A DNA stretch of 64,000 bases from Brachynemurus nebulosus (GCA_035578155.1 JAPWDM010000001.1:165699498-165763497), one strand, 5' to 3'; shown: positions 25,075 through 36,429, counted from the first letter of the stretch. The notes: generated by a model not told the origin, from the sequence alone. A program made the numbers and translations.

Positions 25075-25275
25075 TCAAAATACGTATGTACGAGTATGCA
25101 AATTATATCTTGCAATAAACATGGTCCTGTTGACTGAATAACAGACAACATAATAATTATGTTCCTCATATCACACCCCATTAGCTGCTTCAGTGAAATA
25201 GCCGACAAACTAACTTTACGCGCTCTCTATTTATTAATATAATATAGTATTCAATGATCTATATTCAGAAATAAA
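25075..25275 (+). repeat. interspersed repeat copy A (partner 26970-27160)
   Basis: Landmarks ATAAACATGGTCCTGTTGAC, TATGTTCCTCATATC, and GCTTCAGTGAAA recur in the same order and orientation in 26970-27160. The copies are diverged. The reverse-strand frame at 24993-25208 overlaps and is not supported as a gene. Confidence 0.75.
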
Positions 25276-25896
25276 GAAATCTAATTTTATGTTTTGATTT
25301 TAATTTATTGTCCTTACATATTAGATAGCTATTAAATAAAAGACTATAATTAAAAATTTAAAATCAGCGTGTAATAAAGGTAAAATAAATACTAACGGTA
25401 AAATAGGCCTGTAATAAAATTGTAACAATTTATATACTTATAGGCCTGTATAATAGTACTATAATGATCATATGTATTTCTTAAAATTACTCCTGGTATT
25501 AATTTGTAGCGTAATATACAAGTTATAAAATAATAATTAAATTATAAATCAAACGAATCATAAGAACAAAATTATTCATGAAAACAATATACCTACAGTT
25601 GAATCCGATCTGAAGGACCAAAAATCGATAAAAATTATGTTAAAAATAAAGATGTTTCATTTTGCACTTTTTACGACAGAATAAAAGTGTATTGTGGGTA
25701 CCAACTGTAAAAGAAAAATTATTTTCTAAGGCCAATCGTAAACGCATTTTTAACGAGGTAAAAGCACCAATAGTTGATACATTAAGGAAAAAAATAGGAT
25801 TTTTCCTTTCCGTGTTTTTATTAAAAAAAAAAAAACAAAAATCAAAAAATCAAAAAATTGTTATTTCAGTAATTGCAGAAATCATATATACGTTAA

Positions 25897-26130
25897 CAGG
25901 CTATTTCAGACAGCTAGGAACATATTAATTTTAACTAAATATTTAACTTAGCTTTACTAGATATTTAACTTAAAATAAAATAATATTGCAGCAAAGTAAT
26001 GTTTTAAAATAAATACAAGTCAATCAGTACCAGCAAAACGTACCCTTTAATAATTTTATAAACAAATATTAAATTAATATTTAGCTATACTAATAAAGTG
26101 ATAATAATCAGCAAAAATTTTTATTTACAT
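25897..26130 (+). mobile_element. diverged relative of the CAGGGTGTTTCAAG element
   Basis: ACAGGCTATTTCAGACAGCT and GGAACATATTAATTTTAAC correspond to the left end and first 100 bp of the element at 41561-41911, with further similarity through ATGTTTTAAAATAAATA. The right end is not recognisable. The open frame at 25662-25928 runs into this end; its lysine-rich C-terminal half comes from A runs. Confidence 0.6.
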
Positions 26131-26364
26131 TTAACTACTGTAGTTTTATTTTTATTTTTTAGAAAATACCTTTTGAAATGGAATACTATGGATATCACAG
26201 ACCAATGAACATATTATATACGTTCTATAGACTGGCTATATCAGTGAATGAATGAAGCATCCACATACGTTCAAAATACGACCAAATGCTGTTTTGTAAT
26301 ATTGTAATCAATGCAATAACCGGTGGTATCCGTAGTAACGTTTTCAAATGATTACTTTCAAATA

Positions 26365-26895
26365 TCTACTTAATAAATTTCTAACACTGACTGACTGACT
26401 GACTGACAGACAACGCACAGCCTAAACCGTTGGGTTTAGAAGAATGAAATTTTGCACAGGAGTTCCCTATGCAACGTAGGTGAGCACTAAGGAAGGATTT
26501 TTAAAAATTCGCCTCCTAAGTGGGTTAAATACGTAATGAAAATTTTTATGGCAATTCATCATTTTTGAAGTTAGATATATAAAAATATGTTACTATGACT
26601 ATTCAAATAAATAATATTTTATACATTGACTGACAGAAAACGCGCAGCCTAAACTGTTGGGTTTAGAATTTTGATGGACGAAATTTAGCACAGAAGATAT
26701 GGTGTTTGGGCTTCAATTTAGAAATAAAAGTCAGTTGTGTATAGAAATGAGAGTTCGTATGGGAAGTTCGTCATTTTTTTTGAAATTAGAAACGTGAAAA
26801 TTGGTATTTAGGCTTTTGAAAAATATTGAAAGTGAGCAATGAGTACCTAATAAAAAGATGTTGCCGATAGGAAATCCTATCGGGTATACGGCTAG
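26365..26895 (+). mobile_element. short non-autonomous Helitron (531 bp) with complete ends
   Basis: The element starts A|TCTACTTAATAAATTTC and ends CTAG|T at 26895. A hairpin CCGATAGG-AAAT-CCTATCGG (26864-26883) lies 8 bases before the CTAG. All three features (A|T target, 5' TC, 3' stem-loop plus CTRR) define Helitrons. An internal block is duplicated: GACTGACAGACAACGCACAG with GGGTTTAGAA at about 26393, and the variant at about 26627. No coding sequence. Confidence 0.85.
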
Positions 26896-26969
26896 TTGAT
26901 AATAAAATTTAACTTTTTTGAGAAGAAACAGCAAAATTTTGAAAGAAAAAAAGTGGTATTCATTTTATT

Positions 26970-27160
26970 TTCAAGGTAGATACGTGTATCAATCATGTCC
27001 TGTAATAAATATAGTCCTGTTTACTGACAACACTTTATGTTCCTCGTATCTAATCCCGTTACCTGCGTCAGGAAAACTGCCTATAAACTGACTTTACACA
27101 TTGTCTAGTAGTATAATAATAAAATAGTGTTCATTGGTCTATGATGACTATTCTATTATA
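26970..27160 (+). repeat. interspersed repeat copy B (partner 25075-25275)
   Basis: Contains AATATAGTCCTGTTTACTGA, TATGTTCCTCGTATCTAAT and CTGCGTCAGGAAA in the same order as copy A. Divergence is substantial, so the duplication is old. Confidence 0.75.
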
Positions 27161-27201
27161 AAAATCATATGTACTCAGAAAAAAATAAGCATGGTCTAAT
27201 C

Positions 27202-27925
27202 CAGGGGTCGGCAACCTTTTTTGGATGGCGGGCCATTTGTAAAAAAAATAATTTTTAGCGGGCGGCACACTCAAATATTTTTCAATGTAGTATGTGGCTT
27301 AAGTAGGTTTTTTTAAACGAATTTTTGAATCGAAAATTCAGCTATTAGAGTCACGTCTCGATGCTGCTTGAGCCCGGAACTATGATAGAATTAATTTATT
27401 TTGAAGTCTCTAGAAGCCAAAAATGACATTCACTAAAATTTATATAACTCTCGAACGAAAAATCCCGTTTTTACGAAATTTGGTAAAAATGTTGGAAGTC
27501 CAAAAAGTCAGACACGACCGATGCCCGGAATAGATTTTTAGGCATTTCTGCCTAAACAATTTTTGTGGAAAAAGAGAGTTTTTGCCACATTTTCTTACAC
27601 CGTTGGAAAGAGGAGAAAATAATCACATAAAAAGGATTTTTGAAAAATAATTCTATGTCAAGTACTTGCCGAGAAAAACTAATTTTTGTAAACGGAAATT
27701 CGCTATATTATGCAAGATACAGCGACAGGGGTATTTTCTTTTTTAACACAGCTTAATATAAATATTATTAAAAATCAACATGAGGAAAAATTTTTAGTAA
27801 CAATTTTATTTACATGTTATAAAACATCGGAAAAAGTATACCTAAAGTATGCTCAACTCTGCATAGGCAGAACAAATTGTTCGAAAAGTTATATTGCTTG
27901 GCGGGCCGCAGGTTGCCGACCCCTG
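27202..27925. mobile_element. hAT-like non-autonomous element
   Basis: The left end CAGGGGTCGGCAACCTTTTT and the right end GCAGGTTGCCGACCCCTG are inverted repeats typical of hAT elements. Flanks GTCTAATC and CTCTAAAC agree at 6 of 8 positions and fit the hAT preference for a central TCTA. Inside, 27303-27720 is a separate repeat also found in inverse form at about 49990-50395, so this hAT element seems to host or have captured another repeat. The open frame at 27710-27931 runs out through the right end and is not a gene. Confidence 0.85.
27303..27745 (+). repeat. dispersed repeat inside the hAT-like element (inverse copy near 50 kb)
   Basis: Shared landmarks with the reverse complement of 49990-50395 are AAAATTCAGCT, ATAACTCTCGAACGAA, CAGACACG and GATGCCC. 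The end block GGAAATTCGCTATATTATGC with CAGCGACAGGGGTATTTT is shared with 30117-30165 and, inverted, 46470-46518. Confidence 0.65.
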
Positions 27926-27933
27926 CTCTAAAC

Positions 27934-28979
27934 CTAAAAACTTTTCCTATGGTAAAATTAAACTGTGTAAAGAAAATGGAATGATCAAAAACCTATATAA
28001 CTCTTGTAAATTATAACTCATACAAATTACACTTTTCATTATTATGATGTAAGTGGAGAAAAAGGGAATCGATATGGGGACTAAGATTTGGAGTGTATGC
28101 GTCTACAATTGACTTCTTGAAAGAACTATGTCGATATTCATCTGGAATATTGTGAAAGGAAACTGCAGTTTGAACGAACGTCAATTGTGATTTCAAAACA
28201 AAATTTTTTATTTCTGTATGTCTAATACTTTTGTTTACAAACTGTGCTTACACTTAAATAACAAAATTTTTATTAGTACGTAAATGTTGACTGTAATTAA
28301 TATAAAATAAAAATCGTTGTTAATTCGTTCATACACTAAAATTGGTCTAATTAAATTGCTTACACACACAAAGTTATTAATCATCAATAAAAATCAAATC
28401 ATGAATTAGTTGATTATTATCAATGGGTAGATAGGTGGGTGAACAATTTTCAATGAATTGAAAATACCATTTACAAGGTCACACGTGTCATCAAATTTAT
28501 CATGCCAAATATTAATTTTTTAATAATTGAACACCTGTAACAATATGGCACATTTGGGTTGACACAAGTCCGAAGCAAAGGGATTTTGTTAAAGGAGAGA
28601 AAATTTTACATCTGTAAAACAGTTAAAATGTGGTAAAAATATGAAAAAATGGGTGAATGAGTTAATGAATATTACAATTTACAGTATACAAACGTCAAAT
28701 TTAAATAACAAACATCATAAAATAACCGGAGAACTGTAAATGAATGGAAAAATCAAATCAATTGTATGTATTTTCAGATCTAGAAAATTCAGCTCATAAA
28801 TGACATTTCAGCAAGTGCACCTTAAGAATAGTCGGATTTTCAACACCGCAGATGTCATACCGCCATTCGACAGATCCTAATATTTAATATATTCATTTGA
28901 TATCTTATCAATTATTATACAATTATCTATAAATTTAATAGATTTGAGCGTTACTTTATGGTATTCCACATTTGGATGA
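27934..28979. other. unassigned AT-rich sequence
   Basis: No gene, repeat partner or element end was recognised. The small reverse-strand frame at 28011-28196 has no motif. Confidence 0.4.
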
Positions 28980-29603
28980 GACACTATTTTAGAAGGATAT
29001 AGCTTATGTCGTATGAGGTCGGCCTGGGTCCTGGGATCTTAATATCGCCAAAAATAAACTAACCGACCGATTTTCAAAATTTTTTGACTGTTAGAAAGCT
29101 AAACTATTTTAGATAGATATAGACTACGTTATGTAAGGTCCGCCAGGGTCCATGAGACCCAAAAGTGTCAAAAATAAACTAACCGACCGATTTTAAAAAT
29201 TGTTTCACTACTAGAGAGCTAAATTATTTTATTGTTAGATAAAGATAGATTACGTTATGTAAGGTTCGCCAGAGTCCGTGGGACCTAAAAGTATCAAAAA
29301 TAAAATAACCGACCGAATTTGAAAATTTTTCACTGTTAGAGAGGTAAGCTATTTTAGATAGATATAGATTACGTTATGTAAGGTCCGACAGAGTCAATGG
29401 AACCCAAAAGTGTCAAAAATCAATCAACTGACCGATTTTGAAAATTCTGTCACTATTACAGAGGTACAGGTTATACCAAACTATTTTAGATAGGTACAGG
29501 TTGTGTTATCTGAGATCTGCAAGTGTCTTGTGGATACAAATGCGGCAAAGAAGACTACACAACGGGTTTTGAAAATACTTTCACTGTTAGAAAGGTAAAA
29601 TAT

Positions 29604-29689
<86 letters not shown>

Positions 29690-30170
29690 CGTATAGAGAG
29701 GTTATATTACATAAGGTCCGCCCAGAATATACGGTAGAGCTGATTTTTTAATAGGGGTCCCATTAAAAATAAGCTACCGAACCGATTCTGAAAATTTTCT
29801 CATTGGTAGAGAACTAAATTATTTTAGATGGACAGCAACTATGCTGTACAAAGTCATTTCGGGTTCTAGGGTCTCAATAATACCAAAAATAAATTACCTA
29901 GCCGATTTTGAAAATTCTTTTACTCTTAGAAAGCTAAACTATTTTAGATGGGTATAAAAATGAACTACCCAATTGATTTTGAAAATTTTTCCACCATCAA
30001 GAAGTTGAACTATTTTAAATGGATATATGTTACACTATCTGAGATTCGCTAGGGTCCTGGAAACCCAAACTATTTTAAATGGGTACAGGTCTTAGATGAG
30101 ATCCGTCAGTACCCAATATTTGGAAATTCGCTATGTTATGCAGATGCTGCGACAGGAGTATTTTTGCTAT
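28980..30170 (+). repeat. tandem array of about 120-bp units, interrupted by a TA tract
   Basis: Units recur at about 28983, 29103, 29223, 29348, 29480 and 29597, and continue after the TA tract to 30110. Each carries ACTATTTTAGATRGATATAG, ACGTTATGTAAGGTCCG, AAAATAAACTAACCGACCGA and CACTGTTAGAGAG-like words. About nine diverged units are present. The array ends in the block GGAAATTCGCTATGTTATGC (30121-30140). A shorter array with the same units and the same end block lies inverted at 46470-46960. Unit divergence and the shared end block suggest internal repeats of a mobile element rather than a chromosomal satellite. Confidence 0.9.
29606..29690. repeat. (TA)n(TG)n microsatellite
   Basis: A TA run of about 70 bp passing into a short TG run, located inside one unit of the 120-bp array. 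Confidence 0.97.
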
Positions 30171-30619
30171 GTATTGACTGAGATTTCTCATCTCCATAGG
30201 TCGAAAGATGTGGAAATTATGAGGATGTGACGATAGGACGGACAAATTTGATAGACTATAAGAGTTCAATGATTTTAACTACGGAACACTAAAAATGAAT
30301 ATAACTGAACTCTTTCTCTTGCTTCGTAACATTACAAATTAGTACAATATTCACAGACATATACAGTGTCAAATATTATAAGGTAATTATAAATTATAAA
30401 ATAAAATTGCATAGTTGACTGAAAGTATAAACTTTTTTTGTATTGATAAATTGAATAACTAACACAATAACGTGTTTTGCACATATTATTTTTATTATAC
30501 ATATAGACAAAAAACTTATTTAGTAATATTTTTTATGAATTTGCAGTTAATAATGTATATCATACCATCATACCTATAATTTTCTATTTTAAAAAGAAAG
30601 TGAACGTCAAACTAAGAAA

Positions 30620-30621
<2 letters not shown>

Positions 30622-30705
<84 letters not shown>
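30622..30705. repeat. (TA)n microsatellite
   Basis: A pure TA dinucleotide run of about 83 bp. Confidence 0.97.
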
Positions 30706-30707
<2 letters not shown>

Positions 30708-30831
30708 CAAATAAATTCTTGGTTCCGTTAAATTTGTTGCTTACTGGCTTCAGACCATTAGCTAGACATGAGAACATTAATGTTAAAGACGTTGTTACCT
30801 TACGTTTTTTGAGACGAAACGTTTACGTAAA

Positions 30832-31098
30832 CTAGGACGCTAAATCCCATGCTTTCATTTTTAACACATTCCGCCCCACCTTATTTGATAGTTGAATTTT
30901 GTACTTTCTATAATTCCGACGTGCACCAGCGGTGGCGCACTGCGAAATTCTCAAAATTCCGACAACGCTTTTGATCGAATGCCTCATATAATTTACAAAT
31001 TCAGTTTCGTCATATTGATAATCTTCCTGCTTACAGTGTGTTATGTTTAATATAGTGCTAAAATCCAGCCTGTACCAGCGGTGACTGCAGTCAGACAT
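30832..31098 (-). other. open frame of uncertain status
   Basis: An 88-codon reverse-strand frame with a fairly balanced composition (YDETEFVNYMRHSIKSVVG, then a basic C-terminal part). Two overlapping reverse frames lie just upstream. The DNA contains two related words, CACCGCTGGTRCA (31068-31080 and 30918-30930 on the reverse strand), suggesting an internal repeat rather than a coding exon. No domain is recognised. Confidence 0.15.
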
Positions 31099-31121
31099 GC
31101 AGTATATTTAAGGTGTACATA

Positions 31122-31730
31122 TAGGATTGCCAACCATATTTTAATAGTATATTGTGCAATAAGTGCGGGAAATTGTCGATTGCCCACGAAAACGAAGTTG
31201 AGCGCATGAACGTAGTGAGTGCGCTCATTGGTTTGAGTGGGACAATCGACAATCCCACACGAGTTGCACATACTATTTTTATTACGAATTTCACATACTT
31301 TTTTCTATTATTGTCACTATTTTTGACATTTTTATTACTTTTTAAAATAATATTTTTAAGTGTTCGTCTTTTTTTTCTTAATTAATTATCGCTTAAATTA
31401 CTTTGTTGGTGGTTTCTATAGAAATAATTATGAAATATTTATTAAATGAAAAATTAAGAGGCGGCTTTGCGTGTTTTATTGTCAATTTGCGTGTGGAAAG
31501 TTACTTTCCACACACAAAAAAGTATGCGGGAAGAGTACGGTGGGCAAACAGCTATCTTGCGTACAGAAATGTTTGCGCCAAGTTAGTACTTCTCCCGCAT
31601 GAGTAATAAAAAATAAAGTATTCTACTTTATTTTTCACAAACATACTTTATACTTTTACATAAAAATAAAGTATGCTAAAATACTTTATTTTGAATCTTG
31701 ACTGTGATTACACTAAACAAAAACACTAAA
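31122..31730 (+). mobile_element. hAT-like element copy 2 (partial), interrupted
   Basis: The left end TAGGATTGCCAACCATA and the stretch 31609-31722 match the start of the complete copy at 35557-36219. In particular, CTACTTTATTTTTCACAAAC and GACTGTGATTACACTAAA occur in both. Between them lies a 457-bp insertion. The right half of the element is missing; other repeat sequence begins at about 31755. Confidence 0.75.
31147..31603. mobile_element. hairpin-rich (foldback-like) insertion in hAT copy 2
   Basis: TAATA occurs on both sides (31142-31146 and 31604-31608) and the uninterrupted copy has one TAATA at this point, so this is a clean insertion with a 5-bp duplication. Its first 128 bp folds on itself: TTGTGCAATAAGTGCGGGAA and AATTGTCGATTGCCC pair with the inverse ending at about 31274. 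Its last 80 bp forms a second hairpin (TATGCGGGAAGAGTA against TACTTCTCCCGCAT). Open frames at 31047-31606 cross these hairpins and are not genes. Superfamily unknown. Confidence 0.7.
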
Positions 31731-31754
31731 CACAATTTTAGAGAAGTTACATAT

Positions 31755-32110
31755 ACCTAGGGCTGCCATCATCATTTACGATTAATTGATTTGTGATTCT
31801 TTTTATTTTTGAATTTTATGTTAGACCCTCAAAATTATACGTTCTGGAATGCTAAGGATCATTGCTTAAAAAGAGTGGGTCTACTTCAATTCTTAAACGA
31901 TCACACTTGTATGTCTAACGACTAAAAAATTTTCTAGTTGATTACTATCTCAAATGAATTCTTTTAAAAATCACACATTTTCGTTAGTTTCTAAAAATTT
32001 TTTAGGTTCCTGAAGAAAAAACATAGAAACGCTTTCGATAATTTCTTGATATGGCTGCCATCATTAAAATCATTAAACCCGGACAATGGCTCCAAAAAAT
32101 TTTGGTTTTT
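31755..32110 (+). repeat. dispersed repeat, copy of part of the 508-bp unit
   Basis: From about 31826 to 32100 this matches 34910-35180: TACGTTCTGGAATG, GTGGGTCTACTTCAATTCTT, CTAGTTGATTA and CTGCCATCATTAAAATCATT recur in the same order. The word GGCTGCCATCAT occurs both at 31763 and at 32051, so the block may be a short element bordered by that word. Confidence 0.75.
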
Positions 32111-32757
32111 TTTTTAGTGGTCATAAATTTTTTTTTAGTGGTAAATAATATAGGTACTTTTCTCTTATCCAACTTTCCACTGGAAAATGTTCCTCTTATA
32201 TTTACAAAATGAGATAATAAATGTTTATAACAGAGTACTTTTACAAAAGCATGTACTGTTCATTATTGAACCAATTTTTAAACCAAAGTTACTAAGTTCC
32301 AACCCTATCGATGCAAAAGGCATCAGATTAACAGTGGTCTTTACGTTTTTAACAAACATGGTTAATGAATGATAAAAAAAAAGTGATATGTTTCTTTCTA
32401 ATTTTTTAAAATAGATAAATCATTCTTCGAAATTTAAAGTTACCTTTCCTACATACCTGGTCAATACCGACACATTCTTTCAAACTGTTTTGTGATCCTT
32501 TTTTATTGTTAAATAATTCAAAATAAAGCCCGCGGAATATATGAATAGGAGAAGCAGGTCGTTGTTTGAAGAGCTTTGATGTATAGGGATTGTGGATATT
32601 GTACACGCACGGTGACAGAGTAGCGTCTAATTACAAATATTTAATAATTATATAATTAGTTTTGACAGTTTTAAAACCCAGACTGTACCGAACACCCTCT
32701 ATGAAAGCCTTTTATATACCTACGTATGTACGTCAGTAAATTTTGTTTATTCTTTTT
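32111..32757. other. unassigned AT-rich sequence
   Basis: Two short frames (32187-32372 forward, 32406-32606 reverse) have no recognisable domain. No repeat partner was noticed. Confidence 0.35.
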
Positions 32758-32766
32758 AGTATAATC

Positions 32767-34249
32767 CAGGGCTTCTTAAACTTTGTTCATTCGCGACCCC
32801 AAATAGATACATATACATAAGTATTTTGTAAGGATTTACTTATTAAGTAACAATATATATAGGGTAGGGCGCGGTAAAAAAAAAAGAAAATCAAATCTTT
32901 CCATTTTTCATGCAGAAAATATTTGAATTTTTAGACAAAAAAAATACTGTATGTTGTTAAATTGTTTGTATTTTGAGATTTTGCATGTTTTTTCACTCAA
33001 GCTAATGACATAAATTTATAAAAAAATAAAAACCTTGTCTTTTTGTTACCCGCCAAATGGGGTAAAAAAAAGACAGTGGAGGGTAAATAAAAGACAAGCC
33101 TCTAACTAATAGGATACTGCAAGTACATGACTGGAAGGGTAAAAAATAGACAGCTTGGGTAATTAGCAGTACAACACTTTTTATTTCACAACTCTATCTT
33201 TACTACAAAATTTTTTATAGATATATTTAAATTTTACGTATTTTACCAAAAACTTTAGCTAAGATTAAGCAGTAACAAAGTCAGAAAAAGTTAACTGATG
33301 CAAAAGCTTGACTCATAGGAAATTCCTTTGGACTTTAAATATTAAAATAGTTTTTATTTCACAAACGTACAACTACCTAATAAAAAAATTTATTGTAGCT
33401 CATTAAAAAACCAAATATGTTAATTTGAGGCTGTCTTTTTTTTACACCACTTTACATAAAGTAAAAAAATAGATCAAAATAATCTATGAAGAGTTAAAAA
33501 TACTAAATGTGTGCTGTAAAGCATAGTTATACATTATAAAAATAAATAAATTTTCATGGGTCAAAAATACAAATTTTCGGATAAGCTGAAATTGATCTCC
33601 ATGAAAACCGTCTCCTCACTAACAAAAAAATTGTTTTATTGAAGAATCAGTATCTTTTTTAATCCAAAAAATATACATAAACATGCCATTATATAGTTTT
33701 AAAATGAAAATCCTTGTCAATAATTTTTAATTTTCCTAAATGTTAACCCCTTGTTTTGTCTTTTTTGTACCCCATTTTTTTCTTTTTTTTTAACATATAA
33801 AAAAAATTACAAGCAGTTGTTTCATTTAAATAAAACTTTGTACTTTACATTACTAAAGCATGTAGAATAATAACAAGAAAAAAATACAGCACTGTATCTT
33901 ATCAGATTTTTTACTTACTGAAAAAGTTTATCGTCACGGAATGAAAGTTTTTCGCTCATGAATAACAGAGGTTTGGGAGAAAATTTTTTTATGTTATAAA
34001 GCCCTCTCCAAAAAATAATTTTTTGGCCCAGACAGCTTAAAATACTAATGTATTTTGTTGTAATATTTTTTATTTTTTGAATTTAACACTGTTGAGTTTA
34101 ATATAAATATGTCTTTTTTTTACCCCACTCGAGCAGTGTCTTTTTTTTACTCCGCCCAACCCTACATATAAAAAAATATTTTGTTATGACCCCAAGATTT
34201 CACTAAGCGACCCCAAATGGGATCGCGAACCATAGTTTAAAAAGCCCTG
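32767..34249. mobile_element. hAT-like element hosting a second element
   Basis: The ends CAGGGCTTCTTAAACTTTG and CATAGTTTAAAAAGCCCTG are inverted repeats of hAT type. The subterminal CGACCCCAAAT occurs at both sides (32801 and 34209, the latter direct, plus GACCCCAAG at 34188). Flanks both contain TATAATC but not in exact register, so the 8-bp duplication is imperfect. Without the inner element about 180 bp would remain, a typical small non-autonomous hAT. Confidence 0.75.
32860..34164. mobile_element. inner element with repeated GTCTTTTTTTTACC words
   Basis: TAGGGTAGGGCGCGGTAAAAA at the left (32860) pairs with the inverse of the right end, TAGGGTTGGGCGGAGTAAAA (ending 34164). The interior repeats one theme in both orientations. 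GGGGTAAAAAAAAGACAG and AGGGTAAATAAAAGACA occur near 33060-33095 and GGGTAAAAAATAGACAG near 33140. Inverse forms lie near 33430, 33760, 34110 and 34140. No coding sequence exists in its 1.3 kb. Left and right 8-bp flanks agree at 6 positions, compatible with hAT. The theme may be transposase-binding repeats. Confidence 0.7.
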
Positions 34250-34257
34250 GCTATAAT

Positions 34258-34710
34258 CAATCAATAGAATAAACTGCGAAATTTTTCCAATAAACCACAG
34301 ATGTTCGACAACTACATACATGTGTACCTATAACAATAATAGAAAATAACAACAAAACATTTTTACTTGATCGCGTCAAATTTTTAATTAGAACATGTGA
34401 AGGTCAAAATTGTTTTCAAATGTTTGAATGTCTGACTGCGAGTGACTGACGGACAGCGGGACACAACCAATGGACAGATGAGAGGCGATGGTAATCGGTA
34501 TAATAAATAACATACCTGTATTAACTACCTATACAGAGCTGTTACTCTTTTTTGTATGTATAATTTTTTTAATATCCAAGCCACAGAAAAAACTCAAGTT
34601 CATAATATCATCAAAAGAACACATCATTTTGTACACCCAAAATACAAGAAGAATCTATTAATTTTTTTTTTTATAATAATTATTAGTATTACCTGGTATT
34701 ATACCATCAA
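34258..34710. other. unassigned sequence
   Basis: No gene or repeat was recognised. A short GC-richer bit near 34430-34480 contains GACTGCGAGTGACTGACGG. Confidence 0.4.
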
Positions 34711-34711
34711 T

Positions 34712-35500
34712 CCTATGGCTTGATTATGTTGAATACACAATACAGTTTTATCAAAAAGTTTGGAAACAACTCTTTATTTCGATTTGTCTCTTGAGTGTGT
34801 CTCAAGAAAAAACACGACTATCCCTTCACAGAAGCGTCCACTTTTTTTACCATTTTTAGAAAATTTACTTTTCTAATATTTACCACAAAACTAATATGTC
34901 ATTTAATATCACCTCAAAATTGTACGTTCTGGAATGGGAATGATCATTGCTTAAAAAAAGTGGGTCTACTTCAATTCTTAAACGGTCATTTGTATGAACT
35001 AATGTTTTCTAGTTGATTATTATCTCAAATGAATTCTTCTAAAAATCAAACTTTCTCGTTAGTATCTCAAAAATTTTTCGACTTCCTAGAAAGAAAAAAA
35101 TATCGGAACCCTTATACTTACTTAACAGAACTGCCATCATTAAAATCATTAAGCCCAGACAATGGGTCCAAAAACTTCGGATTTTGAAACTCGAAAATCG
35201 GACATTTTTTCAAATACAACCTATGGCTTGATTTTGTTGAACGCACAAATACAGTTCTATCAAAAACTTTGGAAACAACTTCTTATTTCGATTTGTCTCT
35301 TGAGTGTGTCTCAAGAGAAACCACGACTCCCTTCACAGAAACGTCCACTGTTTTTTACCATTTTTAGGAAATTTACTTTTCCAATATTTGCCACAGTCAC
35401 GATTCCAATTTTCAAATATTTGGTAAGTGTCATACGTTGCTGTATCAATTCAAAATTGGAACAAATATAAACTAATATGTCATTTTAACACCTAGAACTA
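34712..35500 (+). repeat. direct duplication, 508-bp unit, about 1.55 copies
   Basis: CCTATGGCTTGATT begins both units (34712 and 35220). CTTGAGTGTGTCTCAAGA, CTTCACAGAAGCGTCCACT and TACCATTTTTAGRAAATTTA then follow in each. The second copy continues to about 35500 with an extra insert-like stretch at 35395-35465. Short open frames at 34795-35016 and 35162-35470 lie in the two copies but translate to different, hydrophobic sequences. I do not support them as genes. Confidence 0.85.
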
Positions 35501-35556
35501 AGAGTAAACATTAAATAGATTCCGATACCTTTTAGTGTATGGATAGACCAAGAGAG

Positions 35557-36219
35557 TGGGATTGCCAACCATACTTTATAATAAAGTATCCTACTTTATT
35601 TTTCACAAACATACTTTATACTTTGGCATAAAAATAAAGTATGCTAAAATACTTTATTTTGAATCTTGACTGTGATTACACTAAATAGAAACTCTCCGAT
35701 ACGTAATTGCCAAACGATTTATTAAATATTAAGATGAATAATTGACCTATATTCTTAATCAATAATACTTAAAGAAATTCAGAATGAATCTACTACCTAA
35801 TAATAACAAAGAATTTGCAAAAACGACAATATATACTTAAAAATGCGTGTGATAACTTACTAAATATAAAAAAAATTATTCTCCGCTCCCGTAACCCTAG
35901 CTTTCATTGAGAGAATTTTTTTCGATGATGAAAGTGAAGTGGCGAGCAGAAAGAAATAGATATTCCATAAATTTAATAGAATATGAATTATTTATTAATT
36001 TAAATCTAAAGTGAGATTGTAAAACTAGCTATGAAACGTTCATAGATAACCAAAAATTGTTAGCATGTGCTAAAAACACAAAAAAAAAAATATAAAAACT
36101 TAGACACTAAAAACTTAAATTTGGAAAATACAACTTTCTTTTCTGGCAAACACTTTATTTCTTCTTATTCAAAAGATTAGATACTTTATTTTTCTCAAAA
36201 AAAAAAGTTGGCAACCCTA
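35557..36219. mobile_element. hAT-like element copy 1, perfect 8-bp duplication
   Basis: CAAGAGAG at 35549-35556 and 36220-36227 is an exact 8-bp target duplication. The ends TGGGATTGCCAACC and, inverted, TAGGGTTGCCAAC are hAT-like. The 663-bp interior has several short stretches of AATAAAGTAT/ACTTTATT complementarity near the left end and no coding sequence. The interrupted relative lies at 31122-31730. Confidence 0.9.
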
Positions 36220-36429
36220 CAAGAGAGTCATGTTTCAGTCATCTTACGACTTCAGTAGATGTCATAAAATTTGATTGTACCTACTACTTGATCCATACCC
36301 AAACACTTAAGTAGATAATAATTTCTGAACAATTAAAAAGTCAAGTAGATACTGATTTTGTCAGTTTGTTAAGTTTTCCTCTTATGTCAAGTACACGTAC
36401 ACCACATAATTATTTTATGGGTTAATAGC

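Noticed and set aside
28980..30110. CRISPR-like array
   Set aside because: Units of about 120 bp are contiguous and diverged along their whole length with no repeat-spacer structure, in an animal-type genome.
31047..31606. Several overlapping ORFs on both strands
   Set aside because: They cross the hairpins and borders of a transposon insertion, so open frames on both strands are expected from the inverted repeats.
34795..35016. 73-codon forward ORF
   Set aside because: Located in a duplicated repeat; its frame is different in the related copies at 31.8 and 35.3 kb.
35162..35470. 102-codon forward ORF in the 508-bp duplication
   Set aside because: The frame is not kept in the other copy of the same repeat, so there is no sign of coding constraint.
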